64,000 bases of DNA from Pseudomaricurvus alcaniphilus (GTDB lineage: Bacteria; Pseudomonadota; Gammaproteobacteria; Pseudomonadales; Cellvibrionaceae). Location: positions 124,001 through 188,000 of the forward strand of contig NZ_JAAOIX010000007.1 in NCBI RefSeq assembly GCF_011440395.1, in the 5' to 3' direction. Positions 26,761 through 36,330 of the stretch are shown piece by piece. The notes below the pieces were generated by a model. The model did not search any database. It had not been told where the DNA came from and worked only from the letters and a program-made list of their open reading frames with translations. The translations under genes were made by a program, and so were the position numbers. Numbering within the stretch: position 1 is the first letter of the stretch; the number at the start of each line of letters is the position of its first letter.

Positions 26761-27462
26761 ATGTCCGATAAGACCCAGCCCGCTGGTCGGGTACGACTGC
26801 TAATCGTCGAGGACCATAAGCAACTGGCTGAAAACCTGTTCGAATACCTCGGCGAACAGCGCTACGAACTCGACTACGCCGCCGACGGCCTCACGGCGCT
26901 GCACTTGTTGGCGCACAATGCCTACGATGTCATCATTTTGGATATCATGTTACCGGGTGTAGATGGGCTGAGCATCTGCCAGCGAGTGCGCCAGGACCTG
27001 AACTCGAACGTGCCCATCATCATGCTCACCGCACGGGACTCCATAGACGACAAGACTCTTGGTTTTCACAGCGGCGCCGATGATTACCTGGTCAAACCTT
27101 TTCATATGCGCGAGTTGGAGTTGCGCATTCAGGCCCTGTGTCGACGCCGGCACAGCGACAGCAACCGGCTCAGTGCCGGTCAGGTTCACTACGACCCCGG
27201 CACACTCAAGGCCAGCATCGATGGCGCAGGGGAAGTGTTGTTATCGGGCTATGGGGCGACCATTTTTGAAACCCTAATGCGTCACTACCCGCGCTTTGTC
27301 AGCTACCAAACCCTGAGTGAAAGCCTTTGGGGTAACGCCGATGGTGACCCAAACACCTTGCGCACCCACGTGTACAGTTTGCGCAAAGTGCTAAAAACCG
27401 GCCTCGGTCGGGAACTGATCAGGACCCTGCACGGCCGCGGCTATTGCCTAACGGACGAATAA
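26761..27462 (+). CDS. OmpR/PhoB-family response regulator
   Basis: The 233-residue protein has a receiver domain (acidic pocket VEDHKQ, phosphoacceptor D61 in IILDIMLPG, T in MLTARD, K in LVKPFH). A winged-helix DNA-binding domain ends RTLHGRGYCL. ATG 26761 is chosen because the receiver domain starts just after it; an upstream in-frame extension is not conserved-looking. It follows the PAP2 gene by 113 bp and precedes its histidine kinase by 13 bp. By position it resembles PmrA/ColR/QseB-type regulators of eptA operons. Confidence 0.92.
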   Translation: MSDKTQPAGRVRLLIVEDHKQLAENLFEYLGEQRYELDYAADGLTALHLLAHNAYDVIILDIMLPGVDGLSICQRVRQDLNSNVPIIMLTARDSIDDKTLGFHSGADDYLVKPFHMRELELRIQALCRRRHSDSNRLSAGQVHYDPGTLKASIDGAGEVLLSGYGATIFETLMRHYPRFVSYQTLSESLWGNADGDPNTLRTHVYSLRKVLKTGLGRELIRTLHGRGYCLTDE

Positions 27463-27475
27463 CCTCATTCATTGG

Positions 27476-28789
27476 ATGGCGTCAGCTTTGAGCGAAACAG
27501 CGAGTCTGTACAAGTCACGTTCAATCTCCAGCCGGATCAAACGGGCTTTTTTCTGGACCTATTCACTCAGTGTATTGCTGGTACTGCTGGCGGCCTGGGT
27601 GGCGCTTGAGGATCTCGAGGCGACAACCATGGAAATGGACAAGCAGGCGGAATTCGAGCACTTTCTCAACCGCCATGAAACGGAAAAAATCGTCAATGTG
27701 CAATCCGCCACCCTGACCCTGACCTACTTGCCCGCCAACAGCTCAGCCGAAGAGAACCTGCCGATCATTTTTCGCGGCCTGCCGGTACCCTTTGAAGGCG
27801 AGGTCGATTTCCTCGACCGGGAATACCTGGTCATCATCAATCAAATTCCTCAGGGCACCTATTACTTCGCCAAGGACCTGTCGCTATTTACTCAACGCGA
27901 ACACCTGATGATGAGCGCGCTGCTGGCGCTGGCCGTTGTGGTACTGCTGCTGGGTTATGGCTTGTCGCTGTTCGTCAGCCGGATGTTTTCCCGGCCGATC
28001 CAATTGCTCTCCAGAGATATTTTACGTATCAGCGGCAGCGGTGAAACTACGCCACTGCCGGTCAATTACAAGGATGCGGAGCTCAACCAGATTTCCACTT
28101 CGTTCAATCAATACCTGGCGGAAATCGAGCAACTGATAAAACGCGAACGCTCCCTGATTGCCATGGCCAGCCATGAATTGCGAACCCCGATTGCGGTTAT
28201 TCTAGGAGCAACGGAAGTGATTGAGCGCCGCCAGCAACTTGCCGCCAATGACCAAAAGACCCTGCAGCGTATCATTGCCTCAGCCCAAACCATGTCTGCC
28301 AATGTGCAGGCATTACTGGCTTTGGTCAGGCGGGGCAGAGCGGAGACCAGCACTGAGACCTGCCCGATGCAGGCAATAATTGCGGATGTGATGGCTGAAA
28401 TATTCGAACTCGACCCCGGCCTGCAACAGCGCCTGGAATTTCTCCCCCCACCTGCGGAGGTGCTTATCCCAACCAACCGGACCACTACCCGCATGCTGCT
28501 ACAAAACCTGATCAACAATGCCCTCAACCACAACGCCGGCAAAGTCACTATCGAGTTGACCACAGGGTACCTGGCGGTGCGGGACGAGGCAAAAAGTACT
28601 GCGCCCACCCCTCAGGAGGAGGGTTTGGCCCGCGACAGTCACGACAATACCGGCCTTGGCTTATACATAGTCACACTGATCTGCGAACAGTTACACTGGA
28701 AGTTCTCTCTGACCACGTCACCCAACCAACAAACCATTGCCCGGGTAGATTTTAGCCAGTCACTCGGCCCGGGCACTGGCCGACAATAA
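27476..28789 (+). CDS. Sensor histidine kinase with degenerate G1 box
   Basis: The 437-residue kinase has two helices (about 25-45 and 145-170) bounding a periplasmic sensor of roughly 100 residues, a HAMP-like linker, and a HisKA domain with the phosphorylated His233 in MASHELRTPI. The ATPase domain has a clear N box (NLINNALNHNAG) and GLGLYIV. The G1 position reads YLAVRDEAKS instead of the usual DxGxG, so the ATP pocket is unusual. It is the partner of the regulator directly upstream and converges with the RND gene, 3 bp away. Confidence 0.88.
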   Translation: MASALSETASLYKSRSISSRIKRAFFWTYSLSVLLVLLAAWVALEDLEATTMEMDKQAEFEHFLNRHETEKIVNVQSATLTLTYLPANSSAEENLPIIFRGLPVPFEGEVDFLDREYLVIINQIPQGTYYFAKDLSLFTQREHLMMSALLALAVVVLLLGYGLSLFVSRMFSRPIQLLSRDILRISGSGETTPLPVNYKDAELNQISTSFNQYLAEIEQLIKRERSLIAMASHELRTPIAVILGATEVIERRQQLAANDQKTLQRIIASAQTMSANVQALLALVRRGRAETSTETCPMQAIIADVMAEIFELDPGLQQRLEFLPPPAEVLIPTNRTTTRMLLQNLINNALNHNAGKVTIELTTGYLAVRDEAKSTAPTPQEEGLARDSHDNTGLGLYIVTLICEQLHWKFSLTTSPNQQTIARVDFSQSLGPGTGRQ

Positions 28790-28792
28790 CGG

Positions 28793-31700
28793 TCAGGACT
28801 GCTCCCGGTTAGCGCTGGGCATGGGCGCTCGGGTGAAACCCGCCGCCAGCGTCGCCACCAGCACATAAAACAGCGGGATAAAGAATATCGCCAGCAGCGT
28901 CGCGCCGACCATACCGCCCACCACCGCCGTGCCGATGGCCTGTTGGCTGCCCTGGCCGGCCCCCGTGGCCAAGGCCATGGGCAGTACGCCGAAGGTAAAC
29001 GCCAGCGAAGTCATGATAATGGGCCGCAGACGCAAGCGTGCGCCCTCGATGGCCGCGTCCCGCAGGCTGACACCGCCCTGCTCAAAGCGGGACTTGGCAA
29101 ACTCCACGATCAGGATGGCGTTTTTCGCCACCAACCCGATGGTGGTCAACAACCCCACCTGGAAGAAGATGTCGTTGTTGAAATCCCGCAACAGAGTCGC
29201 CAGCACGGCACCAAGTACACCCAGCGGCACCACCAGCAGCACGGCGATGGGTACCGCCCAGCTTTCATAGAGAGCGGCCAGGCACAGGAACACCATCAAC
29301 AACGACAAGCCGTAGAGCAACGTCGCCAGCGATCCGGCCTGGCGCTCCTCGTAGGAGATGCCGGTGTAGGACAGGCCCATACCAGCAGGCAATTCCGCCG
29401 CCGCTTCCTCCAGCGCCTGCATCACGTCACTGCTGCTGTAGCCCGGTGCCGGATTGACCGACACCTCGGCGGCGAGAATACCGTTGTAGCGATCCAGCTT
29501 GGTGGGGCCGGTGGTCCAGCGCCCCTGACTGAAGGCCGCGAACGGCACCATCTCGCCGGAGCTGTTGCGCACATACCACTTGCCGAAATCTTCCGGCGCC
29601 AGGCGCGCCCGCTGGTCGCCCTGCAAGTAGACCCGCTTGACCCGGCCCTCATCGATAAAGTCATTGATGTAGAGCGATCCCCAGGCCGCGGCCATGGTGG
29701 CGTTGACGTCGGCAATACTCACCTGGTAGGCCGACGCCTTTTCGTCGTCGATGGATACCTGGTATTGGGGCGCGTCGGGCATGCCGATGTGATTCGCTCG
29801 CTGCACCCGGGGATCGGACTGCAGCCGCTGCAGGAATTGCTGCAAACTGGCACTCAGCGCCGGATAGCCGAGACCTGCGTAGTCCTGCAGATAGGCGCTG
29901 ACGCCATCGGCATTGCCCATTTCCATAATTGCCGGCGGCACCGCGGGAATGATCATGGCATCCCGGAACTTCGAACTCGCCGCAAAAATGCGACCCGTCA
30001 GACTGAAAATGTCCGCGCCCTCACCGCTGCGCTCCTGCCACGGCTTGAGCTGCACGATCAGCATGCCCTGGCTTTGGCCACGACCGAAAAAATTAAACCC
30101 GGTGACGGCAAACGCCGATTCAACCACCTCGCCCTCCTGCTGCATCAGGTGCTCGCGAACGTCTTGCAGCACACCGGCAGTGCGTTCGGCACTGGCGTTG
30201 GCGGGCAGTTGCACCGCGACAAACATAAGGCCCTGGTCTTCATCAGCCAAATAGGCGCTCGGCAAATTCGAGAACAGATAGCCGAGACCGCCAACGATCA
30301 GCACAAACACCAGCACAAAACGCCGCGGCCGGTTCAATATTGCCACCACGCTGTTCTCATAGCCGCGTGAGCTGCGCGCAAAAGCGCGGTTAAACCAGCG
30401 GAAAAAACGCCCCTTGGGGGCATGGCCCGGCTTGCTACCCCGCTCGTCCTGGCGCAGTAACATCGCACACAGGGCCGGGGTAAAAATGAGCGCCACCAGC
30501 ACCGACAGTGCCATGGCGGCAACGATGGTGATGGAAAACTGGCGATAGATAACCCCCGCCGAACCGCCAAAAAACGCCATGGGGACGAACACCGCCGACA
30601 ACACCAGGCCTATGCCTACCAGCGCGCCCTGGATCTGGCCCATGGACTTGCGGGTCGCCTCCCGCGCCGACAGGCCCTCTTCCGCCATCACTCGCTCGAC
30701 ATTTTCCACCACCACGATAGCGTCGTCGACCAGCAGGCCGATGGCCAGCACCATGGCGTACATGGTCAGCACATTGATGCTGTAGCCAAAAGCGTAGAGC
30801 ACACCAAAAGTGCCGAGCAGCACCACTGGCACCGCCAGGGTGGGGATCAGGGTCGCGCGCAAGTTTTGCAGGAACAGGTACATCACCAGGAATACCAGCA
30901 CGAAGGCCTCGATCAACGTCTTGATCACCGAGTTGATGGAGGCGGCCACCACCGGTGCGGTTTCCAGCGGATAAACCACTTTCACCCCTTGCGGGAAATA
31001 GGGCTCCAGTTCCGCTACCCGGGCCTTGACCCGATCGACGGTTTGCAGCAGGTTGGCACCGGACGCCAGTCGCAGCGCCATGGCGGCTGCGGGGTTGCCA
31101 TTGAATTTGGCCGAGGTGGAGAAGTTTTCACTGCCCAGCTCAACCCTGGCCACATCCGCCAGCTTGACCTGGGAACCGTCCGCCTGCACCTTGAGCAGGA
31201 TGCGTTCAAAATCGGCGGTATTGGTGAGCCGGGTCTTGCCGACAATGGTGGCATTCAGTTGTACACCGCGACTGGCCGGCAAGCCGCCGAGCTGACCGGC
31301 GGAAATTTGCACATTCTGGGCGCGCACTGCGGCGGCTACATCGGCCGGCGTCAACTGGTAGCTGTGCAGCTTGGCCGGATCGAGCCAAATGCGCATGGCG
31401 TACTGGGAGCCGAACAGAATGAAATCACCTACCCCCTGGACCCGGGAGATGGGATCGCGCATTTTCGAGGCGATGTAGTTGCCTAGATCGAAGTTGTCGA
31501 GCTTGCCACTCTCGTCAATCAGGCCGATCACCAACATGAAATTGCGCTGGTATTTGGCCACCCGCAACCCCTGCCGCTGCACCTCTTCCGGCAGCAGCGG
31601 CGTGGCCAGCTGCAACTTGTTCTGTACCTGCACCTGGGCGATGTCCGGATCGGTACCGGGCTCAAAGGTGATGATAATGCTCATGCTGCCGTCGGCTTCG

Positions 31701-31945
31701 CTGCTGGAGGACATATAGCGCAAGCCATCGATACCATTCATCTGCTGCTCGATGACCTGCACTACCGTATCCTGTACCGTCTGCGCCGAAGCACCGGGAT
31801 AGGTCACACTGACGGCGATGGCGGGCGGAGCGACATCGGGGTAATGACTGACCGGCAACTTGAAGATCGCCAGGCCGCCAGCCAGCATGATGACAATGGC
31901 TACCACCCAGGCGAACACCGGCCGGTCGATAAAGAAATTCGACAT
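28793..31945 (-). CDS. RND multidrug efflux pump inner-membrane subunit (HAE-1, AcrB/MexB type)
   Basis: The 1050-residue proton-driven exporter has the start [16 protein letters not shown] and twelve helices. The TM4 proton-relay aspartates are in [13 protein letters not shown] and the TM10 lysine is in [15 protein letters not shown]. Family-wide markers [23 protein letters not shown] and GMSLSYTG-like segments fit the HAE-1 group. It is the second gene after its adaptor, 109 bp away with a strong hairpin between. No outer-membrane TolC-like gene is adjacent, so the pump probably borrows one. Confidence 0.95.
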   Translation of the reverse strand: MSNFFIDRPVFAWVVAIVIMLAGGLAIFKLPVSHYPDVAPPAIAVSVTYPGASAQTVQDTVVQVIEQQMNGIDGLRYMSSSSEADGSMSIIITFEPGTDPDIAQVQVQNKLQLATPLLPEEVQRQGLRVAKYQRNFMLVIGLIDESGKLDNFDLGNYIASKMRDPISRVQGVGDFILFGSQYAMRIWLDPAKLHSYQLTPADVAAAVRAQNVQISAGQLGGLPASRGVQLNATIVGKTRLTNTADFERILLKVQADGSQVKLADVARVELGSENFSTSAKFNGNPAAAMALRLASGANLLQTVDRVKARVAELEPYFPQGVKVVYPLETAPVVAASINSVIKTLIEAFVLVFLVMYLFLQNLRATLIPTLAVPVVLLGTFGVLYAFGYSINVLTMYAMVLAIGLLVDDAIVVVENVERVMAEEGLSAREATRKSMGQIQGALVGIGLVLSAVFVPMAFFGGSAGVIYRQFSITIVAAMALSVLVALIFTPALCAMLLRQDERGSKPGHAPKGRFFRWFNRAFARSSRGYENSVVAILNRPRRFVLVFVLIVGGLGYLFSNLPSAYLADEDQGLMFVAVQLPANASAERTAGVLQDVREHLMQQEGEVVESAFAVTGFNFFGRGQSQGMLIVQLKPWQERSGEGADIFSLTGRIFAASSKFRDAMIIPAVPPAIMEMGNADGVSAYLQDYAGLGYPALSASLQQFLQRLQSDPRVQRANHIGMPDAPQYQVSIDDEKASAYQVSIADVNATMAAAWGSLYINDFIDEGRVKRVYLQGDQRARLAPEDFGKWYVRNSSGEMVPFAAFSQGRWTTGPTKLDRYNGILAAEVSVNPAPGYSSSDVMQALEEAAAELPAGMGLSYTGISYEERQAGSLATLLYGLSLLMVFLCLAALYESWAVPIAVLLVVPLGVLGAVLATLLRDFNNDIFFQVGLLTTIGLVAKNAILIVEFAKSRFEQGGVSLRDAAIEGARLRLRPIIMTSLAFTFGVLPMALATGAGQGSQQAIGTAVVGGMVGATLLAIFFIPLFYVLVATLAAGFTRAPMPSANREQS

Positions 31946-31979
31946 AGTTGTTACTTACGCTTGTTGCTGATTATTTATT

Positions 31980-32010
31980 TAGGCCCTGCCAGTGGCACTG
32001 GCAGGGCCTA
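31980..32010 (-). other. Perfect 14-bp inverted repeat between pump adaptor and pump genes
   Basis: The arms taggccctgccagt and actggcagggccta enclose a 3-nt loop. In the minus-strand transcript the hairpin lies about 45 nt after the adaptor stop and 35 nt before the pump start. It is followed by an A/U-rich but not U-only stretch, so it may be a partial terminator or an mRNA-processing or stability element. Confidence 0.7.
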
Positions 32011-32054
32011 TTCAAAGCGCGGACAGAGGGCCCGCCTGCGCAAGCCCAACGACC

Positions 32055-33200
32055 TTAACTACGCTGTGCCACCAGGTTGAAATCCAGGATCGGGTTGACG
32101 TTGCTGGCCGGTACCGGCTCTACCGTGAGGCCGGGCCGCAATTGCAGCAACCCCTCAGTGACCACTTTTTCCCCGGCCTGCAAGCCAGCGCTGACCAGCC
32201 ACATATTGCCCACCGTGCGCGCGGTCTTGATGGAGCGCAACTCAACCTTGTTGGTGGCATCCACCACCCACACGGCCGGCGCTCCGGTGGCGTCCCGCTG
32301 CACCGCTTGCTGGGGCACCAGCAAGGCATCCTGCTTGCGCCCTTGCAGCAGGCGGGCGTGTACAAACATACCCGGCAATAACCGTCGCTCGGGGTTGGGC
32401 AGGATCGCACGCATGGTTACCGAGCCGGTACCCTGGTCGACGCTGACTTCGGAGAAGCGCAGGCTGCCGACGTAAGGGTAGAGGGAGCCATTTTCCAGCA
32501 GCAGTTGCACCTGCGCACCTTCCGCACTACCTTGCAGTTCATTGGCATCCAGGGCGTCTTGCAGGCGCAGCATTTCCACCACCGGCTGGGTGATATCCAC
32601 GTACATCGGATCAATCTGCTGAATGGTGGCCAATGCCTGTGCCTGGCCCTGGTTGATCAACGCCCCCTCAGACACCGCCGAGCGACCAATGCGCCCGCTT
32701 ACCGGCGCCAGTATGCGGGTGTTTTCCAGGTCGATACGGGCCAGTTCCGCATTCGCCTGGGCCAGTTTCCAGGCGGCGTCGGCGTCGTCAAACTGTTGCT
32801 TGCTGACCGAGCCGGATTTCACCAGCTCCTGATAGCGGCGGCGCTGGGTGGCGGCATTGTGCAAGGCAGCCTGGGCGTGCTGGTAGGCAGCTCGATACTT
32901 GTTGTCCTCTATCTGGTAGAGCTGCTGGCCAGCGCTCACCTCGGCGCCTTCGGTAAACAATCGCTGCTCGATCAGTCCGTCCACCTGCGGCCGCACTTCC
33001 GCCAGCCGATAGGCCACGGTGCGACCGGGCAAATCCACGGTCAGGTCCAGCGGCTGGCTTTCGATGGTATAGACACCCACCGATTTCAGGGCCGGCACAT
33101 AGGGGGTCTTGGTCTCTGAAATACAGCCAGTCAACAACACGACGCCGGTCACCAGGACAGTGACCAGCAATCCAGCGCTTCGGGCTGACAACAAATTCAT
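32055..33200 (-). CDS. RND efflux periplasmic adaptor (membrane fusion) lipoprotein, AcrA/MexA type
   Basis: About 381 residues, beginning with a lipoprotein signal (LVTVLVTGVVLLTGC). It has the adaptor layout: lipoyl half-motifs (LAEVRPQVDGLIEQRLFTEG and LAPVSGRIGRSAVSEGALI) flanking a helical hairpin, then beta-barrel and membrane-proximal domains ending near LQLRPGLTVEP. ATG 33200 is chosen because it places the signal peptide at the N-terminus; an extension of 30 codons to 33290 is hydrophilic. It is divergent from the IclR-type regulator, which probably controls it. Confidence 0.93.
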   Translation of the reverse strand: MNLLSARSAGLLVTVLVTGVVLLTGCISETKTPYVPALKSVGVYTIESQPLDLTVDLPGRTVAYRLAEVRPQVDGLIEQRLFTEGAEVSAGQQLYQIEDNKYRAAYQHAQAALHNAATQRRRYQELVKSGSVSKQQFDDADAAWKLAQANAELARIDLENTRILAPVSGRIGRSAVSEGALINQGQAQALATIQQIDPMYVDITQPVVEMLRLQDALDANELQGSAEGAQVQLLLENGSLYPYVGSLRFSEVSVDQGTGSVTMRAILPNPERRLLPGMFVHARLLQGRKQDALLVPQQAVQRDATGAPAVWVVDATNKVELRSIKTARTVGNMWLVSAGLQAGEKVVTEGLLQLRPGLTVEPVPASNVNPILDFNLVAQRS

Positions 33201-33249
33201 TCTCACTTCAATACCTCGGGGGAACATTATCGACAGACGGAATGTTACC

Positions 33250-33298
33250 TTTTTACTCAAAAATTCAATTTTGTCCAAGATACAGGACACTGTACAAT
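33250..33298. promoter_or_regulatory. Overlapping divergent promoters with TGTCC-N8-GGACA operator candidate
   Basis: A perfect 5-bp inverted repeat, tgtcc (33272-33276) and ggaca (33285-33289), lies between the divergent regulator and adaptor genes. On the plus strand ttgtcc and tacaat (33293-33298) are 16 bp apart. On the minus strand ttggac and taaaaa are 17 bp apart. The repeat therefore overlaps both candidate promoters, as expected for a local repressor. Assignments rest on consensus by eye. Confidence 0.45.
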
Positions 33299-33434
33299 AA
33301 TGCGAGACAGTTAATAAAAATTTACAACGAAAATGGTTACCCTAGGTAACCAAAAAGCAAAAAAGCTGCGCGCAGGATAAAAATAAACAGGAATCAGTTG
33401 CTTTCGGCGCCAATCCGCAGAAGAGGATCGAACA

Positions 33435-34244
33435 ATGACCAGCCAATCAACGAGCGATAAGTTAAAAGCCGCCGAGCCAAAAAGCAGCTCCGCCGAATGC
33501 AAGCAGGGCATCCAGGTAATCGCCCGCTCCGCCGACATATTGCGGGTGCTGAGCGACTTCCCCCAGGGTTTGAGCCTGGCCGAAATTGCCGATCACACCG
33601 ATCTGCCGCGCTCCACCGTGCACCGTATCGTCAACGCCCTGACCGACGAATACTTCGTGGAGCCCGCCGGCCAGGACCGCGGCTTTCGCCTCGGCCCCGG
33701 GCTGGGCAAGCTGCTGCACAAGAGCCGCAAGGACATAGTGGCCGAGGTGCGGCCGCACCTCGAGGAGCTGACCCGGGAGTTTCACGAATCCTCCTTTCTC
33801 GGCATCCAGTCCGGCAACAGTGTCAATACCATTTACCGGGTTATCCCGGAGCGGGTGCTGCGCGTCGACTTTCCGGTGGGCTTCAGTGTTCCCATGTACA
33901 ACACCTCCGCCGGCAAAGCGCTGCTGGCAAACTGCAGCGAAGCGGAGCTGGAGCGCCAATTGGCGGCGGGGCTGATACCGGCGGATGCGGCTGCGGATAG
34001 CGAAGCGGATTTGCGCCGAGAGTTGCACGCCATTCGCCAAACCGGTGTCGCGGCCGACTACGAGCGCCATGTCAGGGGCGTGTGTGCTTTCAGCGTCTGT
34101 CTCAACACCTATATGGGCGTATTCAGTTCCGGGATTGTGCTGCCGACCGCGCGGATCGAGGGCAGGGAAGACGCCATCTGGGCGGCCCTGAAAGCATTTA
34201 AGGTCGAGGTCGAAAATCGTATCGGCTCGGCAGCGCCGCGCTAA
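33435..34244 (+). CDS. IclR-family transcriptional regulator
   Basis: The 269-residue protein has an N-terminal winged helix-turn-helix (about residues 25-85; LSLAEIADHTDLPRSTVHRI) and a C-terminal IclR effector domain (SFLGIQSGNSVNTIY, MYNTSAGKALLA, GVCAFSVCLNT). It is divergent from an RND adaptor-pump operon, as the IclR-type repressor TtgV is with the ttgGHI pump of Pseudomonas putida, so local control of the pump is likely. The ATG has agga about 7 nt upstream. The inducer is unknown. Confidence 0.93.
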   Translation: MTSQSTSDKLKAAEPKSSSAECKQGIQVIARSADILRVLSDFPQGLSLAEIADHTDLPRSTVHRIVNALTDEYFVEPAGQDRGFRLGPGLGKLLHKSRKDIVAEVRPHLEELTREFHESSFLGIQSGNSVNTIYRVIPERVLRVDFPVGFSVPMYNTSAGKALLANCSEAELERQLAAGLIPADAAADSEADLRRELHAIRQTGVAADYERHVRGVCAFSVCLNTYMGVFSSGIVLPTARIEGREDAIWAALKAFKVEVENRIGSAAPR

Positions 34245-34247
34245 ACA

Positions 34248-34273
34248 ACAGCCGCTACTGCACTAGCGGCTGT
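34248..34273 (+). terminator. Hairpin directly after the IclR-type gene
   Basis: A perfect 10-bp stem (acagccgcta and tagcggctgt) with a 6-nt loop starts 4 nt after the stop codon. It lacks a T-run; position suggests transcript-end protection or termination. Confidence 0.55.
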
Positions 34274-34400
34274 GTCGGACATCCCGCAGCGGCTCTTTGC
34301 CTGTAGGGCGACTCTGTTTGCTGCTGCCGCCACAATCCCGCAAGCCCTTGACCCGCAAGCCCTCGAATAGTCACTGCTTTGATCCCGCCCGGAAGCCCTC

Positions 34401-35120
34401 TTATTGCACCTCGGCCAGGGCCTCAATGCCGCGCCTGGGGATACAATAGATGCTCTTGGTGTAGTGCTCGTTCAGGAGCGAGCGGAAGGTCAGGTGGATG
34501 TCGATCGAGGTAATGGACTTCAGCACCTTGTTCTTTTGTGGATCACCGTAGCTGACCTCAAAAATGACTCGCTCGTCATTGGCGCCCAGTGCCCAGCCAA
34601 CACTGAAAAAGGTGATATCAAAATCTTTGCTAACCACCAGGCCCTTCTGGCCCAATGCCTCCACCAGCCCGGTGTAGCTGAGCCGGTTGGACACCACCCC
34701 CAAATTTGTACCAAAGCTGTAGCTGCACTCGGTCACCACCGCCACCCCGCCGACATTTTTTAAGGTGGTGCGCATATACTTGCCGCAGCTCCCCTGCGCC
34801 TGCAGGTTGTGCTCTGACTCGGAGCTCTGCTGGATGCGATAATTGAGCAGCGGCATCAATCCGAATTCGAACTGCTTTCTGGCATAAAACAGGGTCAGCA
34901 CTGCCACCAGGAAAGTGAGGGCTTCGGGAAAATCCAACAGCTGCAACCGCCACCAACGCCAGTCGGGATCAAGCCAGGCGTACAGCGACAGGTTAACTTT
35001 GAAAAACGCGAACAGCACCAACACCAGGGCCAGCGCAACCGGGTAAAACAGGGCGTTGCGCCAAACCCGCCTGGCCAGTTTTTTCTGCGGCCCGGGATGC
35101 TCTGGTCGCTGGTCGCTCAC
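34401..35120 (-). CDS. Two-helix membrane protein of unknown function
   Basis: The protein (239 aa) starts with a basic tail, then two membrane helices (about residues 24-46 and 66-80; ALFYPVALALVLVLFAFF and ALTFLVAVLTLFYARK). A cytoplasmic or periplasmic domain of about 150 residues follows, with CGKYMRTTLKNVGGVAVVTE and FDITFFSVGWALGANDERV. I recognise no family. It is 5 bp downstream of the small cupin gene on the same strand, so the two are probably cotranscribed. Confidence 0.65.
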   Translation of the reverse strand: MSDQRPEHPGPQKKLARRVWRNALFYPVALALVLVLFAFFKVNLSLYAWLDPDWRWWRLQLLDFPEALTFLVAVLTLFYARKQFEFGLMPLLNYRIQQSSESEHNLQAQGSCGKYMRTTLKNVGGVAVVTECSYSFGTNLGVVSNRLSYTGLVEALGQKGLVVSKDFDITFFSVGWALGANDERVIFEVSYGDPQKNKVLKSITSIDIHLTFRSLLNEHYTKSIYCIPRRGIEALAEVQ

Positions 35121-35125
35121 CGGCT

Positions 35126-35371
35126 TCAGTCAGGCGCCCGGTGCTGGAGCGTAGCGCCGGTGCCGACACAGGACACCTCGGCAACCTGGGCACCGATATT
35201 AGTAATCGAGTGTGGTGTTTTGGCGGGCACCGGCAGGGGCTTGCCCGGCTCCAACAGCACCACTTGCCCCGTCAGTTCCGCCTCCACAGTCCCCTGCACG
35301 AGAACCGTCAGGCTGGGTTCAGAGTGGAAGTGCTCAAACACTTCTCCGGGCTGTAACAAGATTGTGGCCAC
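35126..35371 (-). CDS. Small cupin-domain protein
   Basis: The 81-residue single-domain cupin has the pattern GEVFEHFHSEPSLTVLVQG, a truncated first motif, and PVPAKTPHSITNIG, the second motif with its histidine. Such small cupins often bind a metal or sugar and lack a fixed function. It lies just upstream of the unknown membrane protein gene on the same strand. Metal ligands are incomplete compared with the full HxH-E-H set (FHSEPS only). Confidence 0.72.
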   Translation of the reverse strand: MATILLQPGEVFEHFHSEPSLTVLVQGTVEAELTGQVVLLEPGKPLPVPAKTPHSITNIGAQVAEVSCVGTGATLQHRAPD

Positions 35372-35558
35372 GTCCTTTTCACCTCAATTATTTTTCCTGA
35401 ACCTGAGCTCGCACTCCGGTATTAACCGCGATGATTGCTGCGATTACCAACTGCGATTACCGACTGAATCCACCATGCCCCAGATTAAACGCCCTATTCA
35501 CCGTCGTGACAAGCAGTCACTGAGCATTCTGGTATGCTGCAGAATGGCAGCACGGAGA

Positions 35559-36284
35559 CTACGCCGCCGCTAGCAACAAATTATTCCCCAACATCCCCAG
35601 GCAAAAGCCGAGCACTGCACCCAAAGGCGGAGCCCAATGACGCTGCATATGCGCCTGGGGGGCTATGTCCTGGAAAATCAGGTAAAGGATACCGCCAGAA
35701 GCCAGCAACATGACAGCCCCCAGCAATGGCTCATAGTGACTGACGTAGGCCCAGCCCAAAACACCGACCAGCGGGCCCACAGGTACCAGCAACAGCATAA
35801 ACAGCAGGATTCGGCCACGGCTGCTCTTTTGACCAGCACGCAGTTCGCGGAAGGCATTGAATCCTTCCGGCAGGTTTTGCAAACCGATAAACAACGCCAG
35901 TAATGGTGCTGACTTTGACCCCAGGGCAAAGGCGCCACCGAGAGCCAGGGATTCCGGCACGTAGTCCAGCAACATCGCGGTAAACTGCGGGCTTTCCCGG
36001 CGCCGCCCACCGAGAAAGCGCTCCATGCCGAAAAAGCCGGCGCCGCCAAGCGCAAACAGCAGCACACTCCATAACGGCGAGCCCACGTAATGAGTACCTT
36101 CCGGAACCAGCACCAGCGCCACCGCAGCGACCAGGATGCCACCCCCAAATGCGATTACCGCGTGACGAAATTCATTTTCCAGCCAAGCGGGGCGTATTTT
36201 TTCAAAATTAGCCAGCAAGCCACCCAGCGGAATGCAGGCTCCGGCGCCCAGGGTATAGAGCACTATTGCGGTCAATTCGCTCAA
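35559..36284 (-). CDS. ZIP-like metal transporter with atypical metal-site motifs
   Basis: The 241-residue protein has eight membrane helices and the ZIP layout. The usual TM4 HNxxEG-type motif reads LLDYVPESLALGG, and the TM5 motif reads GLQNLPEGFNAFRE, so the expected histidines are replaced while the glutamates and prolines remain. Substrate could therefore differ from zinc or iron. No obvious His-rich loop is present. It lies 46 bp after the VIT-like gene on the same strand, which makes a shared metal-homeostasis operon possible. Confidence 0.82.
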   Translation of the reverse strand: MSELTAIVLYTLGAGACIPLGGLLANFEKIRPAWLENEFRHAVIAFGGGILVAAVALVLVPEGTHYVGSPLWSVLLFALGGAGFFGMERFLGGRRRESPQFTAMLLDYVPESLALGGAFALGSKSAPLLALFIGLQNLPEGFNAFRELRAGQKSSRGRILLFMLLLVPVGPLVGVLGWAYVSHYEPLLGAVMLLASGGILYLIFQDIAPQAHMQRHWAPPLGAVLGFCLGMLGNNLLLAAA

Positions 36285-36330
36285 ACTGTTTACTCACATC
36301 GGCAGCGGATAACGGAAAACTTGCTCTGCG

